From: an uncultured Eubacteriales bacterium
GTDB lineage: Bacteria; Bacillota; Clostridia; Oscillospirales; Oscillospiraceae
DNA length: 64,000 bases
NCBI GenBank assembly: GCA_900317905.1
Contig: ONIN01000004.1
Coordinates: 62,001-126,000, forward strand
Reading direction: 5' to 3'
Part shown: positions 49,244-57,113 of the stretch, one piece after another
Numbering within the stretch: position 1 is the stretch's first letter
Layout: each line of letters starts with the position of its first letter
The notes under the pieces: model-generated
Told to the model about the DNA's origin: nothing
Database searches by the model: none
Seen by the model: the letters and a program-made list of their open reading frames with translations, nothing else
Made by a program: the position numbers and the translations under genes

Positions 49244-51085
49244 ATGAGAAAAAATGCTATTCTCCAGAAGTGCCTGTCCCTCGTTCTGGTGGCCGTGTTC
49301 GTCATGACCCTGAGCGTCGGCTTCCTGGCACCTTCTGCAAAGGCTGCGAGCGACGGTTCCCGCAATGTGACCATCACCTGCAGTGATCCCACGGCCACCA
49401 TTACGGTCTGGGGTCAGAGCGGCATCTCCGGCACAACCTTCCGGGTTCCTGTGCTGGTTCCGGTGACCATCACGGTTGACCGCACGGTCTCCGGCTGGGA
49501 TCTGGTCGGCGGCCCCGGCGGCGCCGATGCGCTGTTGATTCCTGCCGGCAACACTGCGACTCTCAGTGCCCTGGCCCACAACACCGCGCCTTTCTCCATC
49601 TATGTTACGACAGGCACCGATGCGGACGCCGATGCTGACGCGGATGCCGACGCCGATTTCGACTGGTCCGACATTTTTGACGGTTCCGGTGAAGGCGGCG
49701 ACAGTGACGTTGATTGGGGCGACTGGGCTTCCAAGGCCATTGACGCTCTGAGCGACGCCATCAAGAACGGCTCTGCCAACAGCGCAGACAGCGACATTGA
49801 CTGGGCAGACCTCATTGGTCAGATCGCCAATGGCTCCGGTGACGGCGCTGACGGCGACATCGACTGGGCCGAGATCATCGGCCAGCTGACTGACGGCTCC
49901 GGCAACGACGGCAGCGCGGGCAATCTGGACTTTGATGACATCGCCGGCCTGATTGGCCCCGGCATCGCCATCATCTCCGATCTGATCGACAATGGCAGCG
50001 GCTCCGGCGGCTCCTCCAACCTGCCTGACATTGACGCCGACGATCTCGCCGGCCTGATCGGCAGCTTCAGCGATCTGTTTGACGGCAGCGGCAAGGGCGG
50101 CTCCGCCGACGGTATCGACATCGACACCATCATCCCGCTCATCGGCTCTGCTGCTGAGCTCATCCCCGGCCTCATTGACGGCAATGGTTCCGGCGGCTCC
50201 GCCGGCGACCTGCCCATCGGCGATCTGCTGGAAGGCTTCCTGGGTCTCCTGCCCGGCATCATCGACGGCAGCGGCAGCACCCCCGGTTCCGGCGGCTCTG
50301 CTGACGGTTTTGACATTGGCACCATCATCCCCCTGATCGGCTCTGCTGCGGATCTCCTTCCCGGCATCATCGACGGTGGCTCCGGCGGTTCTGCGAATGG
50401 CTCCGGCAATCTCCCCGGCAGCGGCCTTGATCTGATCACCGGCTTCCTGCCGCTCCTGCTGCCCGGTTCTGCTGCGGCTTTGATCCCGGCACTTCTGCCC
50501 GGTTCCGCTGCGGCCCTGCTGCCCGGTTCCGCTGCGGCCCTGCTGCCCGGCTCTGCTGCAGCTCTGCTGCCCGGCTCTGCTGCCCTCCCTGGCTCTGCGG
50601 CTCTGCCGCTCCTGCTGCCTGGTTCCGCTGCTCTGCTGCCCGGTAGTGCGGCTCTGCCTGGTTCTGCGGCTCTGCTGCCTGGCTCCGCTGCCCTGCCCGG
50701 CTCCGCGGCTCTGCTGCCCGGCTCTGCCAGCCTGCTTCCCGGCAGTGGCGGCTCCGGCCTCCTGCCCGGCTCTGCTGGTCTGCTCCCCGGCTCCGGCGGT
50801 TCTGCTGATCTGCCTGGTTCCGGCGGCTCTGGCCTCCTGCCCGGTTCCGGCGGCTCCGGCGGCAGTGGCAACAACCCGACTCCTGTGGATCCCGGCACCA
50901 CTCCCGCCCCCGGCGGTAACACCCCCAGCAACGGTGGCTCCAACACCAACAACGGTGGCTCCAGCACTGGCGGCAGCCCCAAGACCGGCGACAGCCGTCT
51001 GGTGATCTGGGTCGTCCTGGCTGTGGTTCTGAGCGCTGCGGTATTCTTCTTCACCTATCGGAAGTACCGCAAGAATCAGGGTTGA
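49244..51085 (+). CDS. large LPGS-repeat surface protein with SPKTG sorting signal (613 residues)
   Basis: Signal peptide at about residues 1-35, then a beta-rich domain of about 90 residues (NVTITCSDPTATITVWG through PFSIYVTTG). An acidic DADADADAD tract follows, then repeats such as DIDWADLIGQI and DIDTIIPLIGSAAELIPGLIDG. From about residue 385 there are eighteen LPGS motifs, mostly LLPGSAA and LPGSG. A linker precedes SPKTGDSR, a membrane helix and RKYRKN. SPKTG matches the class B sortase motif described for C. difficile. AGAGGT precedes the ATG, as in the neighbour gene, and the two are clear paralogues at both ends. Function is unknown; an extended, perhaps elastic, wall protein is a guess. 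Confidence 0.8.
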   Translation: MRKNAILQKCLSLVLVAVFVMTLSVGFLAPSAKAASDGSRNVTITCSDPTATITVWGQSGISGTTFRVPVLVPVTITVDRTVSGWDLVGGPGGADALLIPAGNTATLSALAHNTAPFSIYVTTGTDADADADADADADFDWSDIFDGSGEGGDSDVDWGDWASKAIDALSDAIKNGSANSADSDIDWADLIGQIANGSGDGADGDIDWAEIIGQLTDGSGNDGSAGNLDFDDIAGLIGPGIAIISDLIDNGSGSGGSSNLPDIDADDLAGLIGSFSDLFDGSGKGGSADGIDIDTIIPLIGSAAELIPGLIDGNGSGGSAGDLPIGDLLEGFLGLLPGIIDGSGSTPGSGGSADGFDIGTIIPLIGSAADLLPGIIDGGSGGSANGSGNLPGSGLDLITGFLPLLLPGSAAALIPALLPGSAAALLPGSAAALLPGSAAALLPGSAALPGSAALPLLLPGSAALLPGSAALPGSAALLPGSAALPGSAALLPGSASLLPGSGGSGLLPGSAGLLPGSGGSADLPGSGGSGLLPGSGGSGGSGNNPTPVDPGTTPAPGGNTPSNGGSNTNNGGSSTGGSPKTGDSRLVIWVVLAVVLSAAVFFFTYRKYRKNQG

Positions 51086-51091
51086 TCCTGC

Positions 51092-51153
51092 TTGTAATTC
51101 CAGATAAAATCCATTATAATGGGGCTGTCTCAAACGAGACAGCCCTGTTTTTT
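51092..51153 (+). promoter_or_regulatory. promoter followed at once by a terminator-type hairpin, before srtB
   Basis: TTGTAA (51092-51097) and a perfect TATAAT (51115-51120) have a 17-base spacer. A 10-base stem GGGCTGTCTC (51122-51131) and GAGACAGCCC (51136-51145) with a T-rich tail to 51153 begins two bases later. It can end the LPGS transcript, while a transcript from this promoter would begin inside or at the hairpin. Confidence 0.65.
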
Positions 51154-51169
51154 ATGTATGAGGTGTCCC

Positions 51170-51907
51170 ATGCGAAAACGAATCCTTCTTGCAATCCTGA
51201 TCCTCTCCGGCGTGATCTTTTTGGTCGGAGTCGGCGTTCTGCTGTACTATTTGCATCAGGACATGAGCGACAAGAACGTCCGCGAACAGGTGGCAAGTCT
51301 GTTCGGCACCACAATCGAAAACGGTCAGGAGGGCATTCCGCCGGAGTTTCAGGCCCTGTACGCTGAAAACCCAGACACCGTGGGCTGGCTGCGGATCGAC
51401 GGCACCAATGTGGACAGCGTGGTCATGCACGCTCCCTACACAGAGGAGAAATATCTCCACACGGACTTCAACGGCCAGTATTCCGCCCGCGGCACCTTCT
51501 ATGTGGCGGAGAAAAACGACCTGCTGACCTCCGACAACATCATCATCTACGGCCATCATATGAACGACGGCACCATGTTCGGCCAGCTGGAGAAGTATGA
51601 GGACTACACCTACTGGAGTCAGCACCCTACCATCATCTTCAACACGATCTACGGCTATCGCACCTATGAGATCGTCGCCGCCATCAAGACCCGGGTGCTC
51701 GCTGATTGGGAGACCGGCTTCAAGTACTACCAGTACACTGGCCACGACGACGTGCAGTTCTGGGAGTATGTCAGTTTCATTCAGCAAAACCGCCTCTATG
51801 ACACCGGCATTGAGCTCCAGGCCGGCGATCGGCTGCTGACCCTCTCCACATGCGCATACCACACCTCTGACGGACGATTCATTCTGGTGGCAAGACAGGT
51901 CAGCTGA
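51170..51907 (+). CDS. srtB: class B sortase
   Basis: A 245-residue membrane-anchored transpeptidase. A helix at about residues 6-27 is the anchor. The class B pattern is seen: NPDTVGWLRIDGT, YGHHM with the catalytic histidine at about 129, TLSTCAYHTSDGRFILVARQ with Cys228 and Arg236. Class B sortases are longer than class A at the N-terminus and between strands, which fits. ATG 51170 lies 6 bases after GAGG. It follows two genes with PKTG sorting signals and very probably attaches these to peptidoglycan stem peptides. Confidence 0.93.
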   Translation: MRKRILLAILILSGVIFLVGVGVLLYYLHQDMSDKNVREQVASLFGTTIENGQEGIPPEFQALYAENPDTVGWLRIDGTNVDSVVMHAPYTEEKYLHTDFNGQYSARGTFYVAEKNDLLTSDNIIIYGHHMNDGTMFGQLEKYEDYTYWSQHPTIIFNTIYGYRTYEIVAAIKTRVLADWETGFKYYQYTGHDDVQFWEYVSFIQQNRLYDTGIELQAGDRLLTLSTCAYHTSDGRFILVARQVS

Positions 51908-51960
51908 TTCGTATCCAAATGGAATAAACCTTCAATATTACGAACTAAGGAGGACTCACC

Positions 51961-52686
51961 ATGCCCATCCCCACTCCCCACATCTCCGCGAAGCTGGGCG
52001 AAATCGCGAAAACCGTGCTCATGCCCGGCGATCCTCTTCGCTCCAAGTTCATTGCAGAAACCTTCCTCACCGAACCCAAGCTGGTGAACAATGTCCGCGG
52101 TGTCCAGGGTTATACCGGCACCTGGAAGGGCGTGCCCGTCACGGTCATGGCCTCCGGCATGGGCATTCCGTCCATCGGCATCTACAGCTGGGAGCTGTTC
52201 AACTTCTATGAGGTGGAGAACATCATCCGCGTCGGCAGTGCCGGCGGCATGCAGGACGATCTGCAGCTCATGGACGTGGTGGCCGGCGCAGGCGCCTGCA
52301 CCGACTCCAACTTCGCCCACCAGTTCGGCTTAAACGGCACCTTCGCCCCCATCGCAGACTACACGCTGCTGATGAAGGCGGACGAGGCCGCCAAGGAGCT
52401 GGGCGTGAAGCTGCACATCGGCAACGTGCTCTCCGCCGATAACTTCTACAGCGACGGCAGCGACAGTCCGGATCTGTGGAAGAAGATGGGCGTCCTCGCC
52501 ACCGAGATGGAGGCCGCCGGTCTTTACATGACCGCTGCCCGCGCCGGAAAGCGTGCCCTGGGTCTGTTCACCATTTCCGATCACCTCTATCGTCCCGAGG
52601 AGCTCAGCAGCGACGAGCGCCAGAACTCCTTCAAGCAGATGATCACCATCGCCCTGGACACCGCCGTCAAGATGGCGGAGCTGTAA
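51961..52686 (+). CDS. deoD: purine-nucleoside phosphorylase, DeoD type
   Basis: A 241-residue hexameric-type phosphorylase, splitting purine nucleosides with phosphate in nucleoside salvage. PTPHISAKLGEIAKTVLMPGDPLR at the start, the phosphate-binding RVGSAGGM, the ATEMEAAGLY nucleoside site and FTISDHL near the end are typical. TAAGGAGGACTCACC precedes the ATG. Its last 20 bases overlap the end of spoIIR on the other strand. Confidence 0.96.
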   Translation: MPIPTPHISAKLGEIAKTVLMPGDPLRSKFIAETFLTEPKLVNNVRGVQGYTGTWKGVPVTVMASGMGIPSIGIYSWELFNFYEVENIIRVGSAGGMQDDLQLMDVVAGAGACTDSNFAHQFGLNGTFAPIADYTLLMKADEAAKELGVKLHIGNVLSADNFYSDGSDSPDLWKKMGVLATEMEAAGLYMTAARAGKRALGLFTISDHLYRPEELSSDERQNSFKQMITIALDTAVKMAEL

Positions 52687-53275
52687 GGTAGGTTTTTACC
52701 GCGTCGAAAAGCTCCAGCACCCGGAAGCGCAGGATGTAGCCGGTACCGTTTTCGGTGATCAGCTGCACGTCATCCGACGATAGGGTCTCCACGGCCCGGT
52801 CAGACACGATCGCCTCGGTGCACAGGGGCGGAAACAGGACGCACCACCAGTTGTGGCCCTCCCCTGCCCCCAGGGTCACCCGGAGGGCGAGATAGTCTCC
52901 CGCCGGGAGCGAAAAAGTCTCGTAATATCGGGTTGGAAAGTGCTCCCGCGTCATGGTGACCGTGACCGGCTGATCGGTGACGGCCTCCGCAGCCCGTTTG
53001 CAGCGCTCCTGCGACATTCGAATGATCTCCGCCGCCTCCTTTGCCGAGGCGGCGGTTTTCAGTTTCGGCTCCAAAAAGGAGAGGATCGCGTCCCGTGCCA
53101 AAAGCTTTTCCGCCTGATCCTCGGGTGTGTCTGAGGCCGCCACCACGTGCAGCCGCACCAGCTTCCGTGAGAGTGCCGTCTGCCGCCCCTGGGCCCAGAC
53201 GCCGGTCAAAAGCGCAATACAGAGGCTGAACAGCAGCGCAAGCTCCCAAGGGCGAAGCTTTCGAGATTCGAACAT
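52667..53275 (-). CDS. spoIIR: stage II sporulation protein R (SpoIIR-like)
   Basis: A 202-residue exported protein which in B. subtilis, made in the forespore, triggers pro-sigma-E processing in the mother cell. A membrane signal lies at about residues 11-28. VRLHVVAASDTPEDQAEKLLARDAIL and the GAGEGHNWWCVLFPPLC block are family hallmarks. The ribosome binding site GGGAGGG lies inside the 3' arm of the mnmA terminator hairpin, so its translation may depend on how that RNA folds or on a separate start. It converges with deoD with a 20-base overlap. Confidence 0.92.
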   Translation of the reverse strand: MFESRKLRPWELALLFSLCIALLTGVWAQGRQTALSRKLVRLHVVAASDTPEDQAEKLLARDAILSFLEPKLKTAASAKEAAEIIRMSQERCKRAAEAVTDQPVTVTMTREHFPTRYYETFSLPAGDYLALRVTLGAGEGHNWWCVLFPPLCTEAIVSDRAVETLSSDDVQLITENGTGYILRFRVLELFDAVKTYLTAPPS

Positions 53276-53277
53276 AA

Positions 53278-53313
53278 AAATCCCTCCCGGAACATTGTGT
53301 CCGAGAGGGATTT
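53278..53313 (-). terminator. terminator-like hairpin between mnmA and spoIIR
   Basis: AAATCCCTCTCGG/CCGGGAGGGATTT on the minus strand with one mismatch pair in the stem and a 10-base loop, followed by TT and the spoIIR ATG. The 3' arm carries the spoIIR ribosome binding site. Confidence 0.75.
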
Positions 53314-53320
53314 CTTTTAA

Positions 53321-54319
53321 TCAAATGGTGATCCAGCCGCCGCCGAGAACCCGGTCGCCGTCATAGAGGACAGCGCTCTGGCCAGGGGCCGGGGCGCGGA
53401 CGGGCTCGTCGCAGTGGATCCGCACCTGATCGCCCACGATCTCGGCGGTGCAGGCGGGGGTCTCCCACTTGGTATGGCGGACGCGGACGCTGGCGCGGAT
53501 GGGTGCCTGCGGCGGGTCGATGAGCCAGTTGAAATCTCTGGCCCGCACCTCCGTGCGGAACAGCTCGTCCCAATAGGCCAGCTCGATGGTGTTGGTTTCG
53601 GCGTGGATTCTGGAGATGTACACCTTCCGATCGTTCACCAGACCCGGCCTCCGCTGGCCGACGGTGTAGCGGCAGATGCCCTCGTGCTGTCCGATGACCT
53701 CCCCGTGGAGGACGAAGTCTCCTGCTCCGGGCAGCGCCGCGCGACGTTCCATCCAGCCTGCGTAGTCCTTGTCCGGGATGAAGCAGATCTCCATGCTGTC
53801 GGGCTTTTTCGCAACCGGGATGCTGAATTCCTCCGCCATGGCGCGCACCTCGGTTTTCTCATAGTCACCCAAGGGCAGCAGCAGGCGCGCAACCTGCTCC
53901 CGCTTCAGCCGGCAGAGCATGTAGCTCTGGTCGTTGGCGGGGCGGCCCTGATACAAACCGCCGTCTCTGGTTCTGGCATAGTGCCCCGTGGCCACGAACT
54001 CCGCCCCCACGGCGTCCGCGTGGGCCAGAAGGGATTTGAACTTCACGGTGGGGTTGCAGAGGATGCAGGGGTTCGGCGTCTCGCCGCATCGGTAGGACTG
54101 CTCGAAAGGCCGGCAGACCTTCTCTTCCAGTTCCTTGCGAATGTCCAGCACGTCCAGCGGGATGCCCAGCCGATCCGCCACCGCTCTGGCGTCGGTGACG
54201 CCGGTGTCGGAAATGCCGTTTTCCAGATAGAGGCCGATGACCTCATAGCCCTGCTGCTTCAATAACGCGGCGCAGACCGCCGAGTCCACGCCGCCGGAAA
54301 GACCCAAAACTACCTTCAT
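53321..54319 (-). CDS. mnmA: tRNA-uridine 2-sulfurtransferase MnmA
   Basis: A 332-residue MnmA, which puts sulfur on U34 of Lys, Glu and Gln tRNAs. The PP-loop SGGVDSAV opens the protein; CGETPNPCILCNPTVKF carries the first active cysteine and MEICFIPD the second. ATGHYAR and YTVGQRRPG are typical. It overlaps the GNAT gene by 4 bases (ATGA), and mnmG lies just upstream, so both U34-modifying activities are made together. A conserved aromatic HHHHHH-type tail is absent; length is slightly short of the 360-residue average. Confidence 0.95.
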   Translation of the reverse strand: MKVVLGLSGGVDSAVCAALLKQQGYEVIGLYLENGISDTGVTDARAVADRLGIPLDVLDIRKELEEKVCRPFEQSYRCGETPNPCILCNPTVKFKSLLAHADAVGAEFVATGHYARTRDGGLYQGRPANDQSYMLCRLKREQVARLLLPLGDYEKTEVRAMAEEFSIPVAKKPDSMEICFIPDKDYAGWMERRAALPGAGDFVLHGEVIGQHEGICRYTVGQRRPGLVNDRKVYISRIHAETNTIELAYWDELFRTEVRARDFNWLIDPPQAPIRASVRVRHTKWETPACTAEIVGDQVRIHCDEPVRAPAPGQSAVLYDGDRVLGGGWITI

Positions 54320-54792
54320 AGCGGTTTCTCCAGAAAGATCATTTCGTCCGGGATCGGGTTGTCGTTGTACTGCACCGAATCCACGAAGCCCAGCCGCCGG
54401 TAGAGCCGCACGGCGCTGTCCAGAAACGGGAAGGTGTCCAGCACCATTTTCTCATAGCCGTGTTCGCGGGCGTCATCGAGGATTCGCTCCGTCAACACCG
54501 TGCCTAGGCCGGATTTCCGGTAGGGCTCCCGCACATAGAGCCGCTTGATCTCGCAGCGCGTTTCATCCACCCGGTGCAGCGCGGCGCAGCCCGCCGCCTC
54601 CCCTTCCTCGGTCAAGGCCAGGTAGAGGCTCTCGTATTTTTCTTTCAGATGGGCAAGCTCCTCGTCGAACTTCTGCAGCACCAGATAGCCCGCGAAATTC
54701 GGCGCGGCGGCCACCAGCATGTCGGTGTACTCCTGAAACAGGGCGCCGATTTCCTTCTTGTGGTCGCAGCCGGGGATGATTTCAAACTTCAT
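54316..54792 (-). CDS. GNAT family N-acetyltransferase
   Basis: A 158-residue GNAT protein. The acetyl-CoA loop is RKSGLGTVLTERIL at about residue 92, following the RLYVREPY strand; KMVLDTFPFLDSAVRLYRRLGF is the usual C-terminal helix-strand part. The acceptor is unknown. It overlaps mnmG (upstream) and mnmA (downstream) by 4 bases each, so it is translated in step with two tRNA U34 modification enzymes. Confidence 0.85.
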   Translation of the reverse strand: MKFEIIPGCDHKKEIGALFQEYTDMLVAAAPNFAGYLVLQKFDEELAHLKEKYESLYLALTEEGEAAGCAALHRVDETRCEIKRLYVREPYRKSGLGTVLTERILDDAREHGYEKMVLDTFPFLDSAVRLYRRLGFVDSVQYNDNPIPDEMIFLEKPL

Positions 54793-56669
54793 GTGTGTTC
54801 TCCATGGTCGGTCTGCAGATAGACCATCAGCGCCGCGATGTCCGCCGGGGAGACCCCGGAGATGCGGCTGGCCTGGCCGATGCTGGCCGGGCGGATGTCC
54901 TGCAGCTTCTGTCTTGCCTCCAGACGGAGGCAGGAAATCTGGGTATAGTCCAGCTCCGGCGGCAGCGGGTGGTTCTCCAGTCGGGTGAACTCCGCCACCT
55001 GCTTCAGCTGCCGCTGGATGTAGCCGGCATATTTGAGGCGGATCTCCGCCTGCTCCGTCACCACTCTGGGCAGCGCCGGACGCGCAGGGTCGAAGGGGGC
55101 GAGATCCTGATAGTGCAGCTGCGGTCGTCTCAGCAGATCCGCAAGGCTGACGCCGCTCTGGGTGGGGGCGGTACCCTTTTCCGTCAGCAGCACAGAGAGT
55201 TCCTCTGAGGGCGGGATGTGGGTCTTCTCCAGCCGCTCCATTTCTTTTGAGACAGCCTTATATTTTTCCTCCACGGCCCGCTCCCGCTCCTCCGAGACCA
55301 GGCCGATTCTTCTGCCGATGTGGGTCAGCCGCTCGTCGGCGTTGTCCTGCCGGTGCAGGAGCCGATACTCCGATCGGGAGGTCATGATCCGGTAGGGCTC
55401 GTTGGTGCCCTTGGTCACCAGATCGTCGATGAGGGTGCCGATGTAGCCGTCGGAGCGGCGTAGGATCATGGGCGGTTCCCCTTTCAGCTTCAGGGCCGCA
55501 TTCACACCGGCTACAAAACCCTGGACGGCAGCCTCCTCATAGCCGCTGGAGCCGTTGAACTGCCCAGCGCCGTAGAGGCCGGAGACTTTTTTCGTCTCCA
55601 GAGTGGGATAGAGCTCCGTGGGATCCACGCAGTCGTACTCGATGGCGTAGGCACAGCGGGTGAACTCCGCGTGCTCCAGGCCGGGCAGCGTGTGCACCGC
55701 CTGGATCTGCACCTCCTCCGGCATGCTGGAAGAGAAGCCCTGCAGATACAATTCCTCGGTATCCAGGCCCATAGGCTCCAGAAACAGCTGGTGCCGGGGC
55801 TTGTCCGGGAAGGTCATGATCTTCGTCTCGATGCTGGGGCAGTAGCGGGGGCCGACGCCCTCGATGACGCCGGAGTAAATGGGGCTCCGGTCGAGATTGG
55901 CTTTGATGATTTCATGGGTGCGCTCGTTGGTGTAGGTGAGCCAGCAGGTGACCCGGTTTTCGATGGGGTCGGTGGTCTCGAAGGAGAAGGGCTCGATCTC
56001 CGCGTCCCCCACCTGTACTTCCATTTTGGAGAAGTCCACGGTGCGGGCGTTGATCCTCGGCGGGGTGCCGGTTTTGAATCGCCGCATTCGAAGTCCCAGC
56101 TGCTCACAGCATTCTGCGAGCTCGCCGGAGGCGGCAAGCCCGTCGGGGCCCGAATCTCTGAGTACCTCACCCACGATGGTGCGGCCTTTCAGATAGGTGC
56201 CGGAAGCGATGACGACGGCTTTGCATCTCCAGACCGCGCCGGTCTCGGTGACCACAGCGGAAACATGGCCGTCCTCGGTCTCGATTCTGACCACCTCCGC
56301 CTGCTTGACCCGGAGGTTTTCCTCCAGCTCCAGGGTGTGCTTCATGACGCTCTGGTAGCGTCTGCGGTCCGCCTGGGCGCGCAGCGAGTGCACCGCCGGG
56401 CCCTTGCCCCGGTTCAGCATCCGGTACTGGATGCAGGCCTTGTCCGCCGCTCTGGCCATTTCGCCGCCGAGGGCGTCCAGCTCCCGTACCAGATGGCCTT
56501 TGCCGGTTCCGCCGATGGCCGGGTTGCATGGCATGTTGCCCACCGCGTCCAGATGGAGGGTGAAGCAGACCGTGTCGCAGCCCAGACGGGCGGCAGCCAG
56601 GGCGGCCTCGATGCCCGCGTGGCCCGCGCCGATCACGGCAATATCACATTTTCCGGCGTCATAACCCAT
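54789..56669 (-). CDS. mnmG: tRNA uridine 5-carboxymethylaminomethyl modification enzyme MnmG
   Basis: A 626-residue FAD enzyme working with MnmE on U34 of several tRNAs. DIAVIGAGHAGIEAALAAARLG is the FAD loop; NMPCNPAIGGTGKGHLVRE and GTPPRINARTVDFSK are MnmG signatures, along with GRIGLVSEER-type C-terminal blocks. The long form (over 600 residues) distinguishes it from TrmFO. It stops 4 bases into the GNAT gene and starts 9 bases after the DUF523 gene. No mnmE is in the window. Confidence 0.97.
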   Translation of the reverse strand: MGYDAGKCDIAVIGAGHAGIEAALAAARLGCDTVCFTLHLDAVGNMPCNPAIGGTGKGHLVRELDALGGEMARAADKACIQYRMLNRGKGPAVHSLRAQADRRRYQSVMKHTLELEENLRVKQAEVVRIETEDGHVSAVVTETGAVWRCKAVVIASGTYLKGRTIVGEVLRDSGPDGLAASGELAECCEQLGLRMRRFKTGTPPRINARTVDFSKMEVQVGDAEIEPFSFETTDPIENRVTCWLTYTNERTHEIIKANLDRSPIYSGVIEGVGPRYCPSIETKIMTFPDKPRHQLFLEPMGLDTEELYLQGFSSSMPEEVQIQAVHTLPGLEHAEFTRCAYAIEYDCVDPTELYPTLETKKVSGLYGAGQFNGSSGYEEAAVQGFVAGVNAALKLKGEPPMILRRSDGYIGTLIDDLVTKGTNEPYRIMTSRSEYRLLHRQDNADERLTHIGRRIGLVSEERERAVEEKYKAVSKEMERLEKTHIPPSEELSVLLTEKGTAPTQSGVSLADLLRRPQLHYQDLAPFDPARPALPRVVTEQAEIRLKYAGYIQRQLKQVAEFTRLENHPLPPELDYTQISCLRLEARQKLQDIRPASIGQASRISGVSPADIAALMVYLQTDHGEHT

Positions 56670-56678
56670 GGTATAACC

Positions 56679-57113
56679 TCAAATCAAAGTTTCGATTTCT
56701 TCTTCCGTATAAACCGGGATCCCGTTTTGCTCCAGCAGCTCGGCGGTGACGCCATTGCCGGGGATCAGGGTCCTGCTGAAGGTGCCGTCATAGATCGCAC
56801 CCTTGCCGCAGGAGGGGCTGCGGGCTTTCAGAAGGGCGGCGTCCGCCTGCTCCTTTTGTGCCAGCGCCAGCGCGAATCCGGCCCCGGCTTCGTATTCTGC
56901 CGTCACGTCCCTTCCGGTTTCCGAGACGACTTTGACGCCCCTTCGCTCCGAAGGAGCGCGGGGCGTCGGAAGGCCGCCGGCCTGTTCCGGGCAGACGGGG
57001 ATCAGCTCGTACTGTTCCCGGAGTCTGCGGAGGATCTCTTCCGGCAGGGGCTTGCTTTTTCCGTCGTAACGGCAGCGTTCGCCCAGAAGGCAGGCGCTGA
57101 TCAGCAGCTTCAT
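56679..57113 (-). CDS. DUF523 family protein (TudS-like)
   Basis: A 144-residue DUF523 protein. Three conserved cysteine sites are visible: ISACLLGERCRYDG, PVCPEQAGGLPTPR and ARSPSCGKG. In TudS, a studied member, such cysteines hold an Fe-S cluster for removing sulfur from 2-thiouracil. Its place right before mnmG and mnmA, which makes 2-thiouridine in tRNA, fits a link to thiolated uracil turnover, but this is inference. It overlaps the rhomboid gene by 4 bases. Confidence 0.88.
   Translation of the reverse strand: MKLLISACLLGERCRYDGKSKPLPEEILRRLREQYELIPVCPEQAGGLPTPRAPSERRGVKVVSETGRDVTAEYEAGAGFALALAQKEQADAALLKARSPSCGKGAIYDGTFSRTLIPGNGVTAELLEQNGIPVYTEEEIETLI

Noticed and set aside
50455-50870. 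Regular short direct repeats that could suggest a CRISPR or satellite array
   Set aside because: There are no unique spacers; the repeats are in frame and encode LPGS units of a secreted protein.
46874-51133. A minus-strand open frame of about 1,400 codons through icd and both LPGS genes
   Set aside because: It is the reverse image of GC-rich, repeat-coding genes (runs of AG, SR and DQ-type residues), has no ribosome binding site, and covers three well-supported plus-strand genes.
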